DNA from: Gambelia wislizenii | Taxonomy: Eukaryota > Chordata > Lepidosauria > Squamata > Crotaphytidae | Reading direction: 5' to 3' | Assembly: GCA_030847615.1 (NCBI GenBank) | Contig: JAUMIR010000005.1 | Span: forward strand, 107,661,116-107,725,115 | Length of the DNA: 64,000 nucleotides | Shown here: positions 1 to 10,415 of the stretch, one piece after another | Layout of the letters: every line of letters begins with the position of its first letter | How positions within the stretch are numbered: the first letter of the stretch is position 1 | Position numbers and translations under genes: made by a program | The notes under the pieces: model-generated | The model's input: the letters and a program-made list of their open reading frames with translations, nothing else | Told to the model about the DNA's origin: nothing | Database searches by the model: none

Positions 1-984
1 ACAGGTCCCACTCTTTTTGAAGGTTTTTGCACGAGCTGTTCCTTGTTAGTACTGATATTAGAGCATTTAGGTTGTCCTGTTGTGATGTCCAGCCCTCACC
101 CACCTGTTGGTTTCTATCCTTCTCGTATTTTCTCTGTAGGGAGTCTTTGTGCCGCTTGGGATTTCAATATTTCCTGATACAATATATCCTTATCATTTTC
201 TTCTAATATTGGTCAGTAGTGTGGTCCTGAATTGCCTATAGTATTTGTCTGTCAGACCAGCTTAACATTTTAATTTTCTCACATCTGTGTGGGCCTGTAG
301 TTTTTTTCGCTGCGATATAACAACTGTTATGTGCACTCTGCTATGCTGTGTAGCTCTCTGCATAATTTCTGTGAATGATAAATGTTGCAACACACTATGA
401 TGTGATAAGCAGATTTTTATCATTCATTCACACATTTCTCTGAGACCTTCTCCTGGAACATGTCTTCCTTTTAGCTAGTTGTGCTTACAACTTGATCTTG
501 TGTTAAATGTGTCCTTTGATCACGACAAGAAAAGATTTCTCTTTATCAACCAGCTTATGGGCTTCTGTGAACAGCAACTGAAACATAAGGGATAAGCAGA
601 TGTCAGGACGCATGCCCGCTGTATGCCTTGAATTGGTGAAATTAGCGGTGTTCAGCAGAATTTGGGTTTTTTTGAACATCCAGCTCTTCTCAAAGAACTT
701 TTGGGAGCTACCTACATCCACTAAAACACAAACAAAGAAACAAAATTTCCACAACAGTTTAAAAGATACTTCCGGGACTTTATAGAAGATTCTGTCAGAT
801 ATGCTCCTTATAGAAGATTCTGGCAGATATGTATCCCTCTTGTGCAACAGACATTACTTTCACTTTTTCTCCCCTCCACCCCTCTCTTGGCCACAGTGAA
901 AATAGGTGTGATAGGAGTGTTGTGTTGTCTCCATTTCTCACAACAGTCCTCTCTTATTCTCCTGATTTCTTACCCAACATAGTT
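1..984. other. unassigned non-coding sequence
   Basis: No gene or recognisable transposon is visible. The only local structure is a short tandem duplication at 781-836, where a TATAGAAGATTCTG-containing unit of 28 bp occurs twice. The reading frames here are short, have no recognisable domain and look random. Confidence 0.6.
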
Positions 985-1180
985 TAGTAGTTTGACTGTT
1001 GGATTAGGACTCCAGAAGACCAGGGTTCAAATCCCCACTCAGTTTCTCATGCCCCACTTGGGCATGTCACACTCTCTCAGCCTCAGAGGAAAGCAAAGGA
1101 AAACTTCCTCTGAATAAATCTTGTCAAGAGAGTACCATGATAGGTTTGCCTTAGGATCATGATAAGCAGGAAACAACTTT
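985..1180 (+). repeat. tRNA-derived SINE
   Basis: The head carries a tRNA-like B-box context (CCAGGGTTCAAATCCCC). It is followed by the body shared with three other copies in this window (CACACTCTCTCAGCCTCAGAGGAA) and a tail resembling CATAAGTCAGAAACAAC. This is the common squamate tRNA-SINE layout. The copy is diverged and its 3' end abuts the terminal repeat of a Harbinger-like element at 1181. Confidence 0.8.
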
Positions 1181-1212
1181 GGACTTTATCAGACAGACCC
1201 CCCCCCATTAAT

Positions 1213-1261
1213 GTTCTTTTGCCAGTATATTTTAAAATGTGTTTATGCTGGCAAAAGAATC
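1213..1261. repeat. 17-bp inverted repeat
   Basis: GTTCTTTTGCCAGTATA is followed after a short AT-rich loop by its near-perfect reverse complement TATGCTGGCAAAAGAATC. It lies between the left terminus of the Harbinger-like element and the 3' end of the LINE. It may belong to either. Confidence 0.6.
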
Positions 1262-1341
1262 TGCTATACCAGACCTACCTTTAGCAGCATCAATGAGGCT
1301 TCCCCAGCAGTCTCTGGCTTTTTTTCTTCGCAAACGAAGAT

Positions 1342-2109
1342 TCAGGAAGGACTCATCCCCCGCTTTCTACAAGCGCGCTGATGACCAAAAAGGCCAATCC
1401 GAGATAAACAAGTCCGGTTGCAGAAAGCACAGCAGAAGGATTCCTTGAGTGATGTTTTTGGGTTGTGATTCTTTCTGCATTGTCGTTTCTCCTCAAGACT
1501 TGTTCGGCGTGAGCTCTCAAACAAGGCTGCAGCATTGTGGATTGTGCATCTCCATGCCTCCCGATGTGAGGCCAGGGCAGACCTCAGCCTAGCCTGAGAT
1601 GTTGTTTCAGGGAGTCCTTCTATTGCTTTTTTTGGAGCGCCCCTCTTACACTGACCCATGGTGAGTTCACCGTAGAGTAGTATTTTTGGGAGGTGACGGT
1701 CTTCCATCCTAGAAACGTGCCCTGCCCAGCGCAGCTGTGTTCTCAATATCATGGCCTCAATGCTGGTGATCCCTGCTTGCTGAAGGACAGCAACATTCTT
1801 CACATAGTCAGTCCAGTGTATATTTAGGATTGTGCGTAGACACCACTGATGAAAGCGTTCAAGGAGTTGTAGGTGGTGGCGATAGGTGACCCATGTTTCA
1901 GATCCATAAAGGAGGATAGACAGTACAATGGCTCTATACACACTGATTTTTGTGCGTTGCCTCAGATGTTTATTGCTCCATACGCTTTTGTGAAGTCTTC
2001 CAAATGAACTATATGCCTTTGCTAATCTGTGATCGATCTCTTTGTCAATCTTGGCATCTGAGGAGATGATGCTTCCCAGGTAGGTGAACTGCTGAACGGA
2101 CTTGAGCAC
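1342..2109 (-). pseudogene. LINE RT thumb and C-terminal zinc-finger region
   Basis: A 255-residue open stretch contains FTYLGSIISSDAKIDKEI (thumb), YRAIVLSILLYGSETW, LRWAGHVSRMEDRHLPKILL and, at the end, a CCHC-like C-X2-C-X12-H-X4-C arrangement (CAFCNRTCLSRIGLFGHQRAC). This tail is common to RTE-like vertebrate LINE proteins. The stretch is the best preserved part of the element. Its stop near 1342 probably lies close to the true end of the ORF. Confidence 0.8.
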
Positions 2110-2163
2110 AGATTTGCTGATGGCAATATGGGGATGGTGGCGTTCGTCCTTTGATGGAGCCTG

Positions 2164-3276
2164 CTAAAGAACTTCTGTTTTCTTCAGGTTGACTTCCAGC
2201 CAAAACAGCTCTGCAGCTGTTGCAAAGCAGGATGTTAGGTGCTGCAGAGCTGCTTCTGTTTGGGCAACAAGGACAGCATCATCAGCAAAGAGCAGCTCAC
2301 GGACTAGATAGTTTAGAGTCTTAGTGTGATCCCTCAGACGGCTTAAGTTAAACAAGCTAACCTCAGTTCTGTAACGTATATAGATGCCGTCATCTTCTTC
2401 AAGCTCTGCCGTAGCCCTTTGGAGCATCATGCTAAAGAAGATTGTAAATAAAGGTGGTGCAAGAACACAACCTTGCTTCACTCCATTAGTTATTAAAAAG
2501 GGCTCTGAAAGAGCATCGCCATATCTGACTTGACCACGCTGGCCCTCGTGTAGCAAGATAATCATTTTAAGGAATTTGGGGGGGACATCCTAGTCTTTCC
2601 AGGATCTGCCACAGACCTTTTCTACTCACAGTGTCGAAGGCTTTGGTGAGGTCGACAAATGTTAGAGACCCTTGTTCTGCTCTCTACATTGTTCTTGCAG
2701 TTGTCTAAGGGCAAATACCATGTCTGTAGTACTCCTATTGGCTCTGAAGCCACATTGGCTTTCAGGAAGTTCTTCTGCAATAGCAGGAACTAATCTGTTC
2801 AGGAGTATCCTTGCAAGGATTTTTCCAGCAATAGAGAGCAGTGTTATACCTCGATAGTTTGAGCAATCGGATTTTGCTCCTTTTTTCTTGTACAGGGTGA
2901 TGATGACTGCATCTTGGAAGTCTGATGGCAGTTCCCCCTTTTCTCAGCAATTCATAACGAATTCGTGGAATTTATCGTGCAGTGCATGACCTCTGTGTTT
3001 CCAAACTTCAGGTGGGATTCCATCAGTCCTAGCTGCCTTGCCGTTTTTCATCTCCTGTATGGCCTTAAGGGTCTCTTCCAAAGTGGGAGCTATGTCCAAT
3101 TCATTTTTCATTGGTTTTTGTATCATATGTTGGATAGCTGAGCCTACTCGGTTGGTGCTAAAGAGAATTTGAAAATGTTCAGCCCATTGATTCAGGATGG
3201 AGGCTTTATCAGTAATTAATGTTTGACCATCTGTACTGTATAAGGAGATTTGGACCTGATAAGTAGGTCCAAACAT
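2164..3276 (-). pseudogene. LINE reverse transcriptase fragment, frame-broken
   Basis: The 5' part (3276-2944) has the linker and finger region, including the MKNGKAARTDGIPPEVWK block common to non-LTR RTs. Motif A is readable around 2680-2600 (FVDLTKAFDT on conceptual reading across a break). 2565-2164 carries NGVKQGCVLAPPLF (motif B) and FADDAVLV (motif C, both aspartates kept). At least two frame interruptions separate these blocks, so no single open frame spans the domain. It is followed by the thumb region at 2109. Confidence 0.85.
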
Positions 3277-3361
3277 TGCTTTAAGAGTTTCATAAAATCC
3301 TCTATGATCACCCAGATCTGCACAGCGTTGTATCTTTTCTGCTATACTTGTTCTGCATGTC

Positions 3362-4310
3362 TCAGAGTTTTTGTTGAAGTTTACTACATGTGAGGCAGAA
3401 AGTTGCTTTTCTTACATGGCAGGTTGGCTGGGCAAGGTATGCCTGGTGAGCAGCTCTCTTCTTTGCCAACAGCTCCTGGATCTCTTGGTTATTTTCATCA
3501 AACCAGTCTTGATTTTTCTTGTGGGAGAACCCGAGGGATTCTTCTGCAGACTGGAGGATACTGTTTTTAATATGATGCCAAAGCACTGTAGGAGAAGCAT
3601 CTGTAGGATGGTCTTCAAGTTTTGTTTGTAGATTTGCCTGGAAGTTGTCTCTCATGGTAGCTTGTTGAAGATTGTTGACTTGGAGTCTCTTCTTTAAGAT
3701 GCCACCCCTCTTAGGTTTGAACTTAAGATGAAGATTTAGTTTACATCTGACGAGATGATGATCTGTTTGGCATTCCGCACTAGGGATCACTCTGGAATGA
3801 AGGACATCACAAATGTCTCTCTGACGGTCTAGAACATAGTTAATGAGGTGCCAATGTTTCGCTCGGGGATGCATCCAAGTTGTCTTCAAGCTATCTTTCT
3901 GCTGAAAGATAGTGTTTGTAATAGTCAGCTGTTGTTCTGCACAGAAGTCTAGCAGGAGGCATCCGTTATCATTGCAATTTCCAACACCGTGCTTGCCTAA
4001 GACAACTTTCCAGGCTTCGAATTTCTTTCTTACTCTGGCATTGAAGTCACGAAGGATAATAATTTTATCTTCTACAGGGACTTTTTGTATGAGGTGGTGT
4101 AAGTCTGTGTCGAAATTGTCTTTCTCTACAGGGTCAGCTTGCATAGTTGGGGCATATATACTAAAGAGAACAACATGTGGGAGGCGTAAGGAAATAATGC
4201 TATCAGAGTGTCCTGTTGGCAAGGTTTCGAGTTTGGAGGCAATGGAGTTTTTAATCATAAAGCCTACTCCTGCAAGATGTTTTTCAGTTTTGGGTTTGCC
4301 AGACCAGTAA
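3362..4310 (-). pseudogene. LINE endonuclease (APE) domain fragment
   Basis: The frame carries endonuclease landmarks: YAPTMQ (S-YAP strand), LRDFNARV (normally GDFNAR), a WMHPRAKHWHLINYVL block (normally ending IDYVL), and QTDHHLVRCKL (the terminal TDH motif). Two catalytic positions appear altered: GD to RD in the DFNA motif, and the D of IDYVL to N. The N-terminal catalytic strand is missing because the element is truncated at 4341. Downstream coding continues toward the reverse transcriptase with frame breaks around 3362. It is not expected to be active. Confidence 0.8.
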
Positions 4311-4341
4311 AGTGTGTAGCCGGCTACACACTTTACTGGTC
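4302..4341. repeat. perfect 40-bp palindrome at the LINE 5' end
   Basis: Each 20-base arm reads GACCAGTAAAGTGTGTAGCC, and the second is the exact reverse complement with no spacer. The minus-strand arm is LINE coding sequence (the YTLYW region). The other arm is an inverted copy of it, joined directly to the interrupted Harbinger-like element. This looks like a fold-back or twin-priming junction formed during insertion. Confidence 0.9.
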
Positions 4342-4804
4342 CCCAGCAGTAGTGGAGCATGAACAGAGCTCAATTTATTTCTGGGTTCCAAATCTTGCCA
4401 ATTCTTGCAAGAAGATGCTAGTGTGGCAAATTCTAAAATAAAAGCAAAATCGAGACATAAAACATCAGAAAAACAGAAAAAAACACACTTTAAAAGTGCC
4501 AAGTACACAGGGGAGGGGTGTCATAAAAATTGTGTTCCCTACCTGGCTGTCGTGATATCACCCAGAAGTGTTCTGTCACTGATGAAGCATTCACGTGAGT
4601 ACAATGGCATGAGAATTCAAACACCATCAATGCTGGCAACAAAGCACCACAGGAGATCAATTTATGGTTTAGGCTATCAATAAAAAGGAATGGGTTTTAG
4701 ACTTTACATAATCGCGACAGGAAGATGTCATCTGATATGTGTGTCCTTTCGTGATCATTAGGCATCCTCATGATGCCATATTTGCTGCATCTGCTAAAGT
4801 CCGA

Positions 4805-5886
4805 AGGCACAAAAGGTGGAGGAGGAGGAGAAAGAGGAGGACTTTTCTTAAGTTTGTTAAATAAAGTAATATAGAATTATTCATTAAGAAAAGAGTGTTT
4901 CCATGTTTAATGATATTCTTATCACCTTCTCACCAGGCTTTTTCACTAAACAAATCACCTGACTGCCATGGATATATTACCCAAAAGGAGGAATCACAGA
5001 GCTTGGGAAAGTTAGTTTTTTGAAAACATTTCCAAAAATCCTATATTCAGCCTGGCTAAAAAGGAGGGGAAGAGTACATCAATTTACATTTGCTAAAATT
5101 ATTAAGAAATAATAATTATAGTTATTATTGCAGTTAAAATAGAAATACAAAACCCCTCACTGTAGTTTTCAACATTGTGGGCAGCTGACCTGTGGCCTGC
5201 TTAGCCTGCTGTGCAGCTTCAGAGTCTTGATAGACAACTTCAAATCCCTCTCCTGCTCTCTTTGCGGAGGGGTTCTTTTTCTTTAAGCCACTCTTGGGAT
5301 AGGATTGTCCTGTGACAGCCCTTCTAGGTGAATGCCTGTTGCATGCAGGAGGCATGTATAGCAGAACAACAGTTGTCAAGTCATAGATGGAAACAGGGAC
5401 ATGTGGCCAGGCAACATCTGAGTGTGGTCAAAAGAGTGTGGCTAGGCACCAAGAAGAAAACACTTCTTAATGAGGAAGACCACACTACTATTTTAAGCAG
5501 AGCAACCTGGGAATGTATGTACTGAGTTCAGGAAAGCTGGGGGCACGGGAACAAATAACCTACTGGAAGGGTAAGACTCCACTATCTCTTCTCTTCTCCC
5601 TCCTGCTGAATTGACTGGGACCAAACTATGTTTGTACTTTCAACTCACTGTGCAGCCATTGAAGTAAGCCAAGGACAAAAGTGAAAGTAGTGAAAGTGAA
5701 AGAGAAACTGGGACATTTTTAAAGCAGATGAGAAAGTGTCCCTGCCAAATAAGGACTGTTGGAGGGTATGGGAAGAGCAACAGAAAGGCCTTCTGTTGTT
5801 TATACCAGCTAGCAAACTGGCTTTGAAGTTGTTACAGGATTTGGGCATTGTTATCATGTGAGTGAGAGAAACAAACATAGGTCTTT
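4805..5886. other. unassigned non-coding sequence
   Basis: No recognisable gene or repeat family. A purine-rich tract lies at 4818-4845. The frames at 5134-5525 have no domain and no homologous look. Confidence 0.5.
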
Positions 5887-6114
5887 GGCTGCATCTGCCA
5901 AATAATCCAGTTTGACACTACTTTGACACTGCCATGGCTCAATGCTATGGAATCCTGTGATCTGTAGCTTTGTGAGATATTTAGCCTGGTCTATCAGAGA
6001 GCTCTGGTGCCACAAAACACTACAAATCCCAGGATACCATAGGATTTGGCCATGGCTGTTAAAGTGCTCTCAAATTGGATTATTTCTGCAGTGCAGATGT
6101 AGCCTTTGTTACCA
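5887..6114. mobile_element. palindromic MITE, copy 1
   Basis: This 228-bp element is a near-complete inverted repeat. It starts GGCTGCATCTGCC and ends GCAGATGTAGCC. Inner arms contain AATCCAGTTTGACAC and its complement, CATGGCTCAATGCTATGGAA, and ACTACAAATCCCAGGAT. A second copy with the same architecture lies at 27736-27952. It has no coding capacity. Classification as hAT-like is tentative because no clear 8-bp duplication is visible. Confidence 0.8.
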
Positions 6115-6854
6115 TGTATATGGGTACAGTACCAATGGGTGTAGGCATTATCCTACAACACACATAGTGGCTCTAATCTTGTTTATTTGTAAATCTATTT
6201 TTAAAAGTTGTGTTTGTTGTTTAACTGCCTTCCCACTATTAACTTCATTCTGTCAGTATGACATGGTTAAGTGGATCTAGTTTCTGAAAATATTAAGTGA
6301 TATTTAATATTAGCTGTGAGATTTCTACTGCCATGCAGGGCAGGTAATTAAGCATGCCAAATGAGTGGTGACAAAGACAAGGCATGTACAAATTGAGAAA
6401 TGGTTTATTGAGAGTTCAGCATAATAGCTGACATCCCTCGTAAGGTCAACTTTTGCATATCGTAGACAGATGAGCTCTGTTGTATGTCCCTCGTGTTGCT
6501 GAGAATGGGTTGTTTAGCATTTAATGGAAATGTGGATGATGCCAAGGAATAAAAGATACAGTTACCTGAAGCACTTACAGAAACTCTGGCTAAAGTTAGA
6601 TCTTTCTGTAGTTAGTACAGAAGAAGCTGACAAACAAAGGATGGATATGACTCCTTCCTATAGAAGGTTGAGAAAAACTTTGTGATAATTGTACCTAGGT
6701 CATGTGAATACATTTCTGGAAAATGAGGCAAATGAGACCGCTACATAGCTTTAGCATATGCCTTTATATGTAGTGGCACTGGGGTGGACATGTGTCCCAC
6801 TTCACAGATGAGAATCATTTCTTTGAAGGGGTGACAGAGGACAGTCTACTATTT
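6115..6854. other. unassigned non-coding sequence
   Basis: AT-rich sequence without recognisable coding potential, tandem repeat or transposon terminus. Confidence 0.5.
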
Positions 6855-7378
6855 GAAGCTGTGTGCATTAACTGCATTCAAGCAGATTTTGACTTATGGC
6901 AAAACCATGAATGAGATATGTCCAAGACACCCTATCCTCAACAGCTCTACTCAGGTCTTGCTGACCTTAATTGAGTCTATCCATCTGGAATGCAGCCTTG
7001 CTGTTTTCCTGTTGCCTCCTACCTTACCTAGCATTATTGTCTTTTCCAGTGAATCATGCCTTCTCATGATGTGGCCAAAGTACAACAGCCTCAGTTTAGT
7101 CATTTTGGCTTCTAGGGAGAATTCAAGCTTGATTTGTTCTAGGACCCATTTATTTATCTTTTCAGCAGTCCAAGGTATCTTCAGAACTCTTCTCCAGCAG
7201 CACATCTCAAATGATTGATTTTCTTCCTATCCATTTTCCTCACCTTCCAGCAATTACATCCATATATAGTGATGGGAATTACAATGGCTTGGACTATGCT
7301 AACTTTAGTAATCAACGAGATGCCTTTGCACTTCAAGATCGTGTCTAATTCTTTCATAGCTGCCCTTCCAAGTCCTTT
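6855..7378 (-). mobile_element. BovB (RTE) LINE 3' fragment
   Basis: Minus-strand frames carry the end of the BovB polyprotein: AMKELDTILKCKGISLITKV, then IYGCNCW, then (after a break near 7205) CCWRRVLKIPWTA, LRLLYFGHIMRRHDSLEKTI and the RWIDSIK tail. The order and motifs match the C-terminal part of BovB RT proteins. The copy has a frameshift around 7205 and is 5'-truncated where the SINE at 7379 begins. BovB is abundant in squamates, which supports the organism call. Confidence 0.85.
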
Positions 7379-7605
7379 GAGTTGTTGTTGTTGTGTGCCT
7401 TCAAGTTGTTTCTGACTTATGGCAAATGTATCCCAGGATTTTCTTGGCAAGATTGGTTCAGGAGGGGTTTGCCTTTGCCTTCCTCTGAGGCTGAGAGAGT
7501 GTGATGTGCCAAAGGTCACCCAGCAAGTTTTCATGGCTGAGTGGGGATGTGAGCCCAGGTCTCTAGAATAATAGTCCAACACTCAAACCACTCACAGTTT
7601 ACAGA
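7379..7605 (-). repeat. tRNA-derived SINE
   Basis: The minus-strand copy has its tail (GTTGTTGTTGTTGTGTGCC on the plus strand) abutting the BovB fragment, the shared body (CCTCTGAGGCTGAGAGAGTGTGA) and the tRNA head ending near 7605. It is full-length or nearly so. BovB sequence does not resume on the far side, so the SINE marks the end of the BovB fragment, or inserted there before a deletion. Confidence 0.85.
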
Positions 7606-8012
7606 GCTATCCTATCTGAGTGCAGTTAAAGATAATAGAATCCATGGGCCTGGTTACATGATGAAAAAAAAAAACCATGAAGAATTCGCCAAGATTCCTA
7701 ATTGTTTACATGCATTGCGCCACAAGGTCATCTCTTTCAGACGGAGGGGGGCACAAAAATCCATTAGTAATGCAAGAAAGAATTTCAGAACTTTTCCCAA
7801 CTTTTTTGAAAAGTAGTGCGACTTAGCACACTTTCGATTGTGTGAACAACCATTACACTAAGTACTGTGTGAATTACCAGCAATCTTTCTGATACATTCA
7901 CAGCAGAGCTTTGCCATGATTGGTTGAACTCACCAGGGAGGGGTTTGGACAAGGAGGGGATGGAGGAAAGATCCATCCACTGTTGTTTCCAGCCACAGAA
8001 AAGACTGTGAGT
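7606..8012. other. unassigned non-coding sequence
   Basis: An A-rich tract lies at 7662-7675. No family is recognised. Confidence 0.45.
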
Positions 8013-8290
8013 GCTAGCCTTTTCCAGTCTCTCTCTGTGTGTATGTTCATTCGTCTCCTTCGCCCTGCTAAGATCCCATTTCTCTCTTTCCTTCCCTCCC
8101 TCCCTCCTTGGTATCTTCGTGCTTAGCTGCTGCCATCTGAAGAATACCAAGCTAGCCTTTTCCTGTCTCTCTCTCTCTGTGTATATGTTCATTCCTCTCC
8201 TTCCCCCTGCTAAGATCCCGTTTCTCTCTTTCCTTCCCTCCCTCCCTCCTTGGTATCTTCGTGCTTAGCTGCAGCCAGCTGAAGAATCCC
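8013..8290. repeat. two-copy direct tandem repeat, 138-bp period
   Basis: GCTAGCCTTTTCC begins at 8013 and again at 8151. Each copy continues through a TCTCTCTCTGTGT tract, CCTGCTAAGATCCC, TTCCTTCCCTCCCTCCCTCC and GGTATCTTCGTGCTTAGCTGC. The copies differ at only a few positions and by small CT-tract length changes, so the duplication is fairly recent. It is pyrimidine-rich on the plus strand. Proline- and serine-rich frames in it are artefacts. Confidence 0.9.
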
Positions 8291-8294
8291 AAAC

Positions 8295-8296
<2 letters not shown>

Positions 8297-8328
<32 letters not shown>
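8297..8328. repeat. (TG)n microsatellite
   Basis: About 15 uninterrupted TG units lie immediately after the second copy of the 138-bp duplication. Confidence 0.95.
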
Positions 8329-8329
<1 letters not shown>

Positions 8330-10124
8330 CGGCTGACACTCCATGCTATAGGAATAGAAACTAGGCAGTCCTGTAGTAATCAGAGGATGTACTTGGGAGG
8401 CCACACCCCTGCCAAACGATAGACCAATTAAGCAATAATTCATGTGAATGAGGCAGCATTGGTGCGAAACAGCAACGCAGCACAAATTACTGCAATAAAA
8501 ACTGCCCTGTAACTGAAGCCCATGAAGCTGTGCCTCAGTTCTCTGCACCTTAATGGCAAACTGAGTATGCAGGCGTAAAGATCACTTGGTTGCAATCTTA
8601 TCCAGTAGGAATAGATCTGTGTTTCTGCTCTTTTGTCTTATTTTACATTTTACTTAAGAGTCAAAAATATTTTCCATAAGAGTTCACAAGGATCTTTTTC
8701 AAAATAATAATAAGTGTAACTGAATTGAGATATATTGCAGTAATGAAAAATTAACATGGACTGAAAAATGGGTGTTCATTGGTGGTTGCTGTCTGGATGA
8801 GGGGACAAGAAACACAGCCACCTCAACACATGGGCAACTGGAAGGAATTTATTTGGCTGCCATACATCTGCCAAAAAATGGCAGTTAAAGAAGCTAACAG
8901 TAATAGATTCAAATAAAAATAAATAATGCTAAAACAAACACATTTAAACAGTAAATAGTCACACAATATACTACAGTTCACAGTAGGATGGTATTCCTAA
9001 TTTTGGATTGGGCTCATGGTGGTTTTGCAAAAACATCAGCCACAGTTAATATTTACTGCCACAGGCCATCTTGTTTTCCTAAGATGCTATCCAGCTCCCA
9101 AAGCAGGACTAAAGGTGTTTATAATTCAAAACAAAAATAATATTGTTAAAAACATACCACCAATAAGACTAAAAGCAATTTAAGATATGCATTAAAACAC
9201 AAAATAAAAAGCAGTTCAAAAAACAGTACCACATCTTATTAAAAGCCTATGCTGTATGTGTTCTCTGGAGAAGGGTAGGACATGCCATTCCACTCCATAT
9301 TATTTGGAGAAAGGTACATATTTAGGAAGATTTTGTTTGTTTCCTAAACACATTTCTCTTTTCTCTCCCCTTCACAAATCTATTCTACTATCTTGACGTT
9401 TTTCTTCAGAAACATCAAATGCAGTTCAGAATTTTTTTGTTTGTTTTTGGACAGAAATAGGACTATTTAGCTTTTAAAACCCATAGCTTGTGATTTGAAT
9501 TTCTGTCAGTATGACAACTTGTCCCATCTAATGCTGACAGTGTACCAGAGATTGTCAGCTTTCAAAAGTTCAAACTGTTTCTCCCAGAGTGTATTTGAGA
9601 GAAGTTGCTTCTACAGGCAGAATGGGACATTGTCAGAGCCAAATGTCACTTAATGTGAGAAAATACTGCTAGAAGTTAACTGAGGAGCTCATTTTCTGAG
9701 ATGTTTGTACTAGGGACATAAATCATGTCATACCCACACAGAAGGACAAAAAAAAAGTTCAAAAGTTTTCTCTCTGCTGGGCTAGATTACAGGAATTTTT
9801 GTACCCCTATCAGTCATTTTTCACTTTTCAGGACTTTTTTTTTTTTTTGGCAAAAGTTTCATTTAAAAACATTTTTGCACCAAATAAACTGTTTTCTCAA
9901 CAAAAATATTGTCTCTGCTCAGATGAAATGTTTGCAAAAAGCCCCCCCCCTAAAAGGGGAGGAGAAGCTGTCAGCAGTTAACCATTTTTTCAACAGGCTG
10001 TCTTGATTTTTCAAAACACTCTTTCTCATAGAGGATTTGTGAGTATTCTTTATACCCTCATTTATTTAAGTAGAATAAGAAAATAATTTTACTGCTTTCC
10101 AGAAATATGCTGACATTGATATCT
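8329..10124. other. unassigned non-coding sequence
   Basis: No gene is seen. The stretch 8870-9260 is rich in AAAACA-type motifs, which can resemble old LINE 3' ends, but I cannot assign it. Homopolymer tracts occur at 9835-9848 (T) and 9942-9950 (C). Confidence 0.45.
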
Positions 10125-10195
10125 CTACAGCAGGGATGGACTACTGTAGTCCTCCAGATGTTTTTGGCCTATAACTCCTATTATTCGCCATCACT
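10125..10195. mobile_element. hAT-like MITE fragment
   Basis: It contains the motif GTCCTCCAGATGTTTTTGG followed by TATAACTCCTATTATTCGCC. This matches the half-palindrome of short hAT-like MITEs (CCTCCAGATGTTGTTGGACTACAACTCC type) also seen degraded at 26915, 50285 and 58280. Confidence 0.5.
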
Positions 10196-10415
10196 TCTGC
10201 TGTATGACTTTTTCTGACTTATGGTGATCCTAATCACCCATCACATGGTTGTTTTAGCAAGATTTCTTCAGAGGGGATTTACCTTTGCCTTTCTCCGGGG
10301 CTGAGAGAATGTGACTTGCCCAGTGGGTTTCCATGGTTGAGTGGGGATTTGAACCATGGTCTCCAGAGTTTCAGTCCAACACTTAGACCACTACACCATA
10401 CTGGCTCACTAAGCA
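10196..10415 (-). repeat. tRNA-derived SINE
   Basis: Minus-strand copy of the same SINE as at 985, 7379 and 13847: tail (TTTCTGACTTATGG on the plus strand), body (GGGGCTGAGAGAATGTGA) and tRNA-like head (CACTACACCATACTGG). It is diverged, with a short internal deletion. Confidence 0.8.

Larger units (their letters stand above)
1342..4341 (-). mobile_element. RTE-like non-LTR retrotransposon, 5'-truncated
   Basis: On the minus strand the order is an APE-type endonuclease (about 4310-3700), a reverse transcriptase (about 3276-2164), a thumb/connection region (2109-1500) and a terminal zinc-finger-like motif. This is the order of APE non-LTR elements. The C-terminal block (YLGSIIS, LLYGSETW, LRWAGHVSRM) resembles RTE-related proteins annotated in vertebrates as endonuclease-reverse transcriptases. 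Frames are broken at least three times. The 5' end stops inside the endonuclease at a fold-back palindrome. The exact clade is not settled; RTE-like is my best reading. Confidence 0.8.
1181..4804. mobile_element. Harbinger-like non-autonomous DNA transposon, split by a LINE
   Basis: The left terminus GGACTTTATCAGAC at 1181 is matched in inverted form at 4792-4804 (CTGCTAAAGTCC). The segment 4345-4804 aligns in reverse orientation with the intact relative at 58400-58981: it shares the tracts around the CTCTGTTCATTTCTGGG, CTTCTTGCAAGAA and ATCAATAAAAAG motifs. Between the halves lies the minus-strand LINE ending at 4341. The 3-bp flanks do not match here, so a target duplication is not supported for this copy. 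Nesting implies that the DNA element is older than the LINE. Confidence 0.6.

Noticed and set aside
985..1060. tRNA gene
   Set aside because: The tRNA-like head continues into a SINE body, and the sequence does not fold as a complete cloverleaf by eye.
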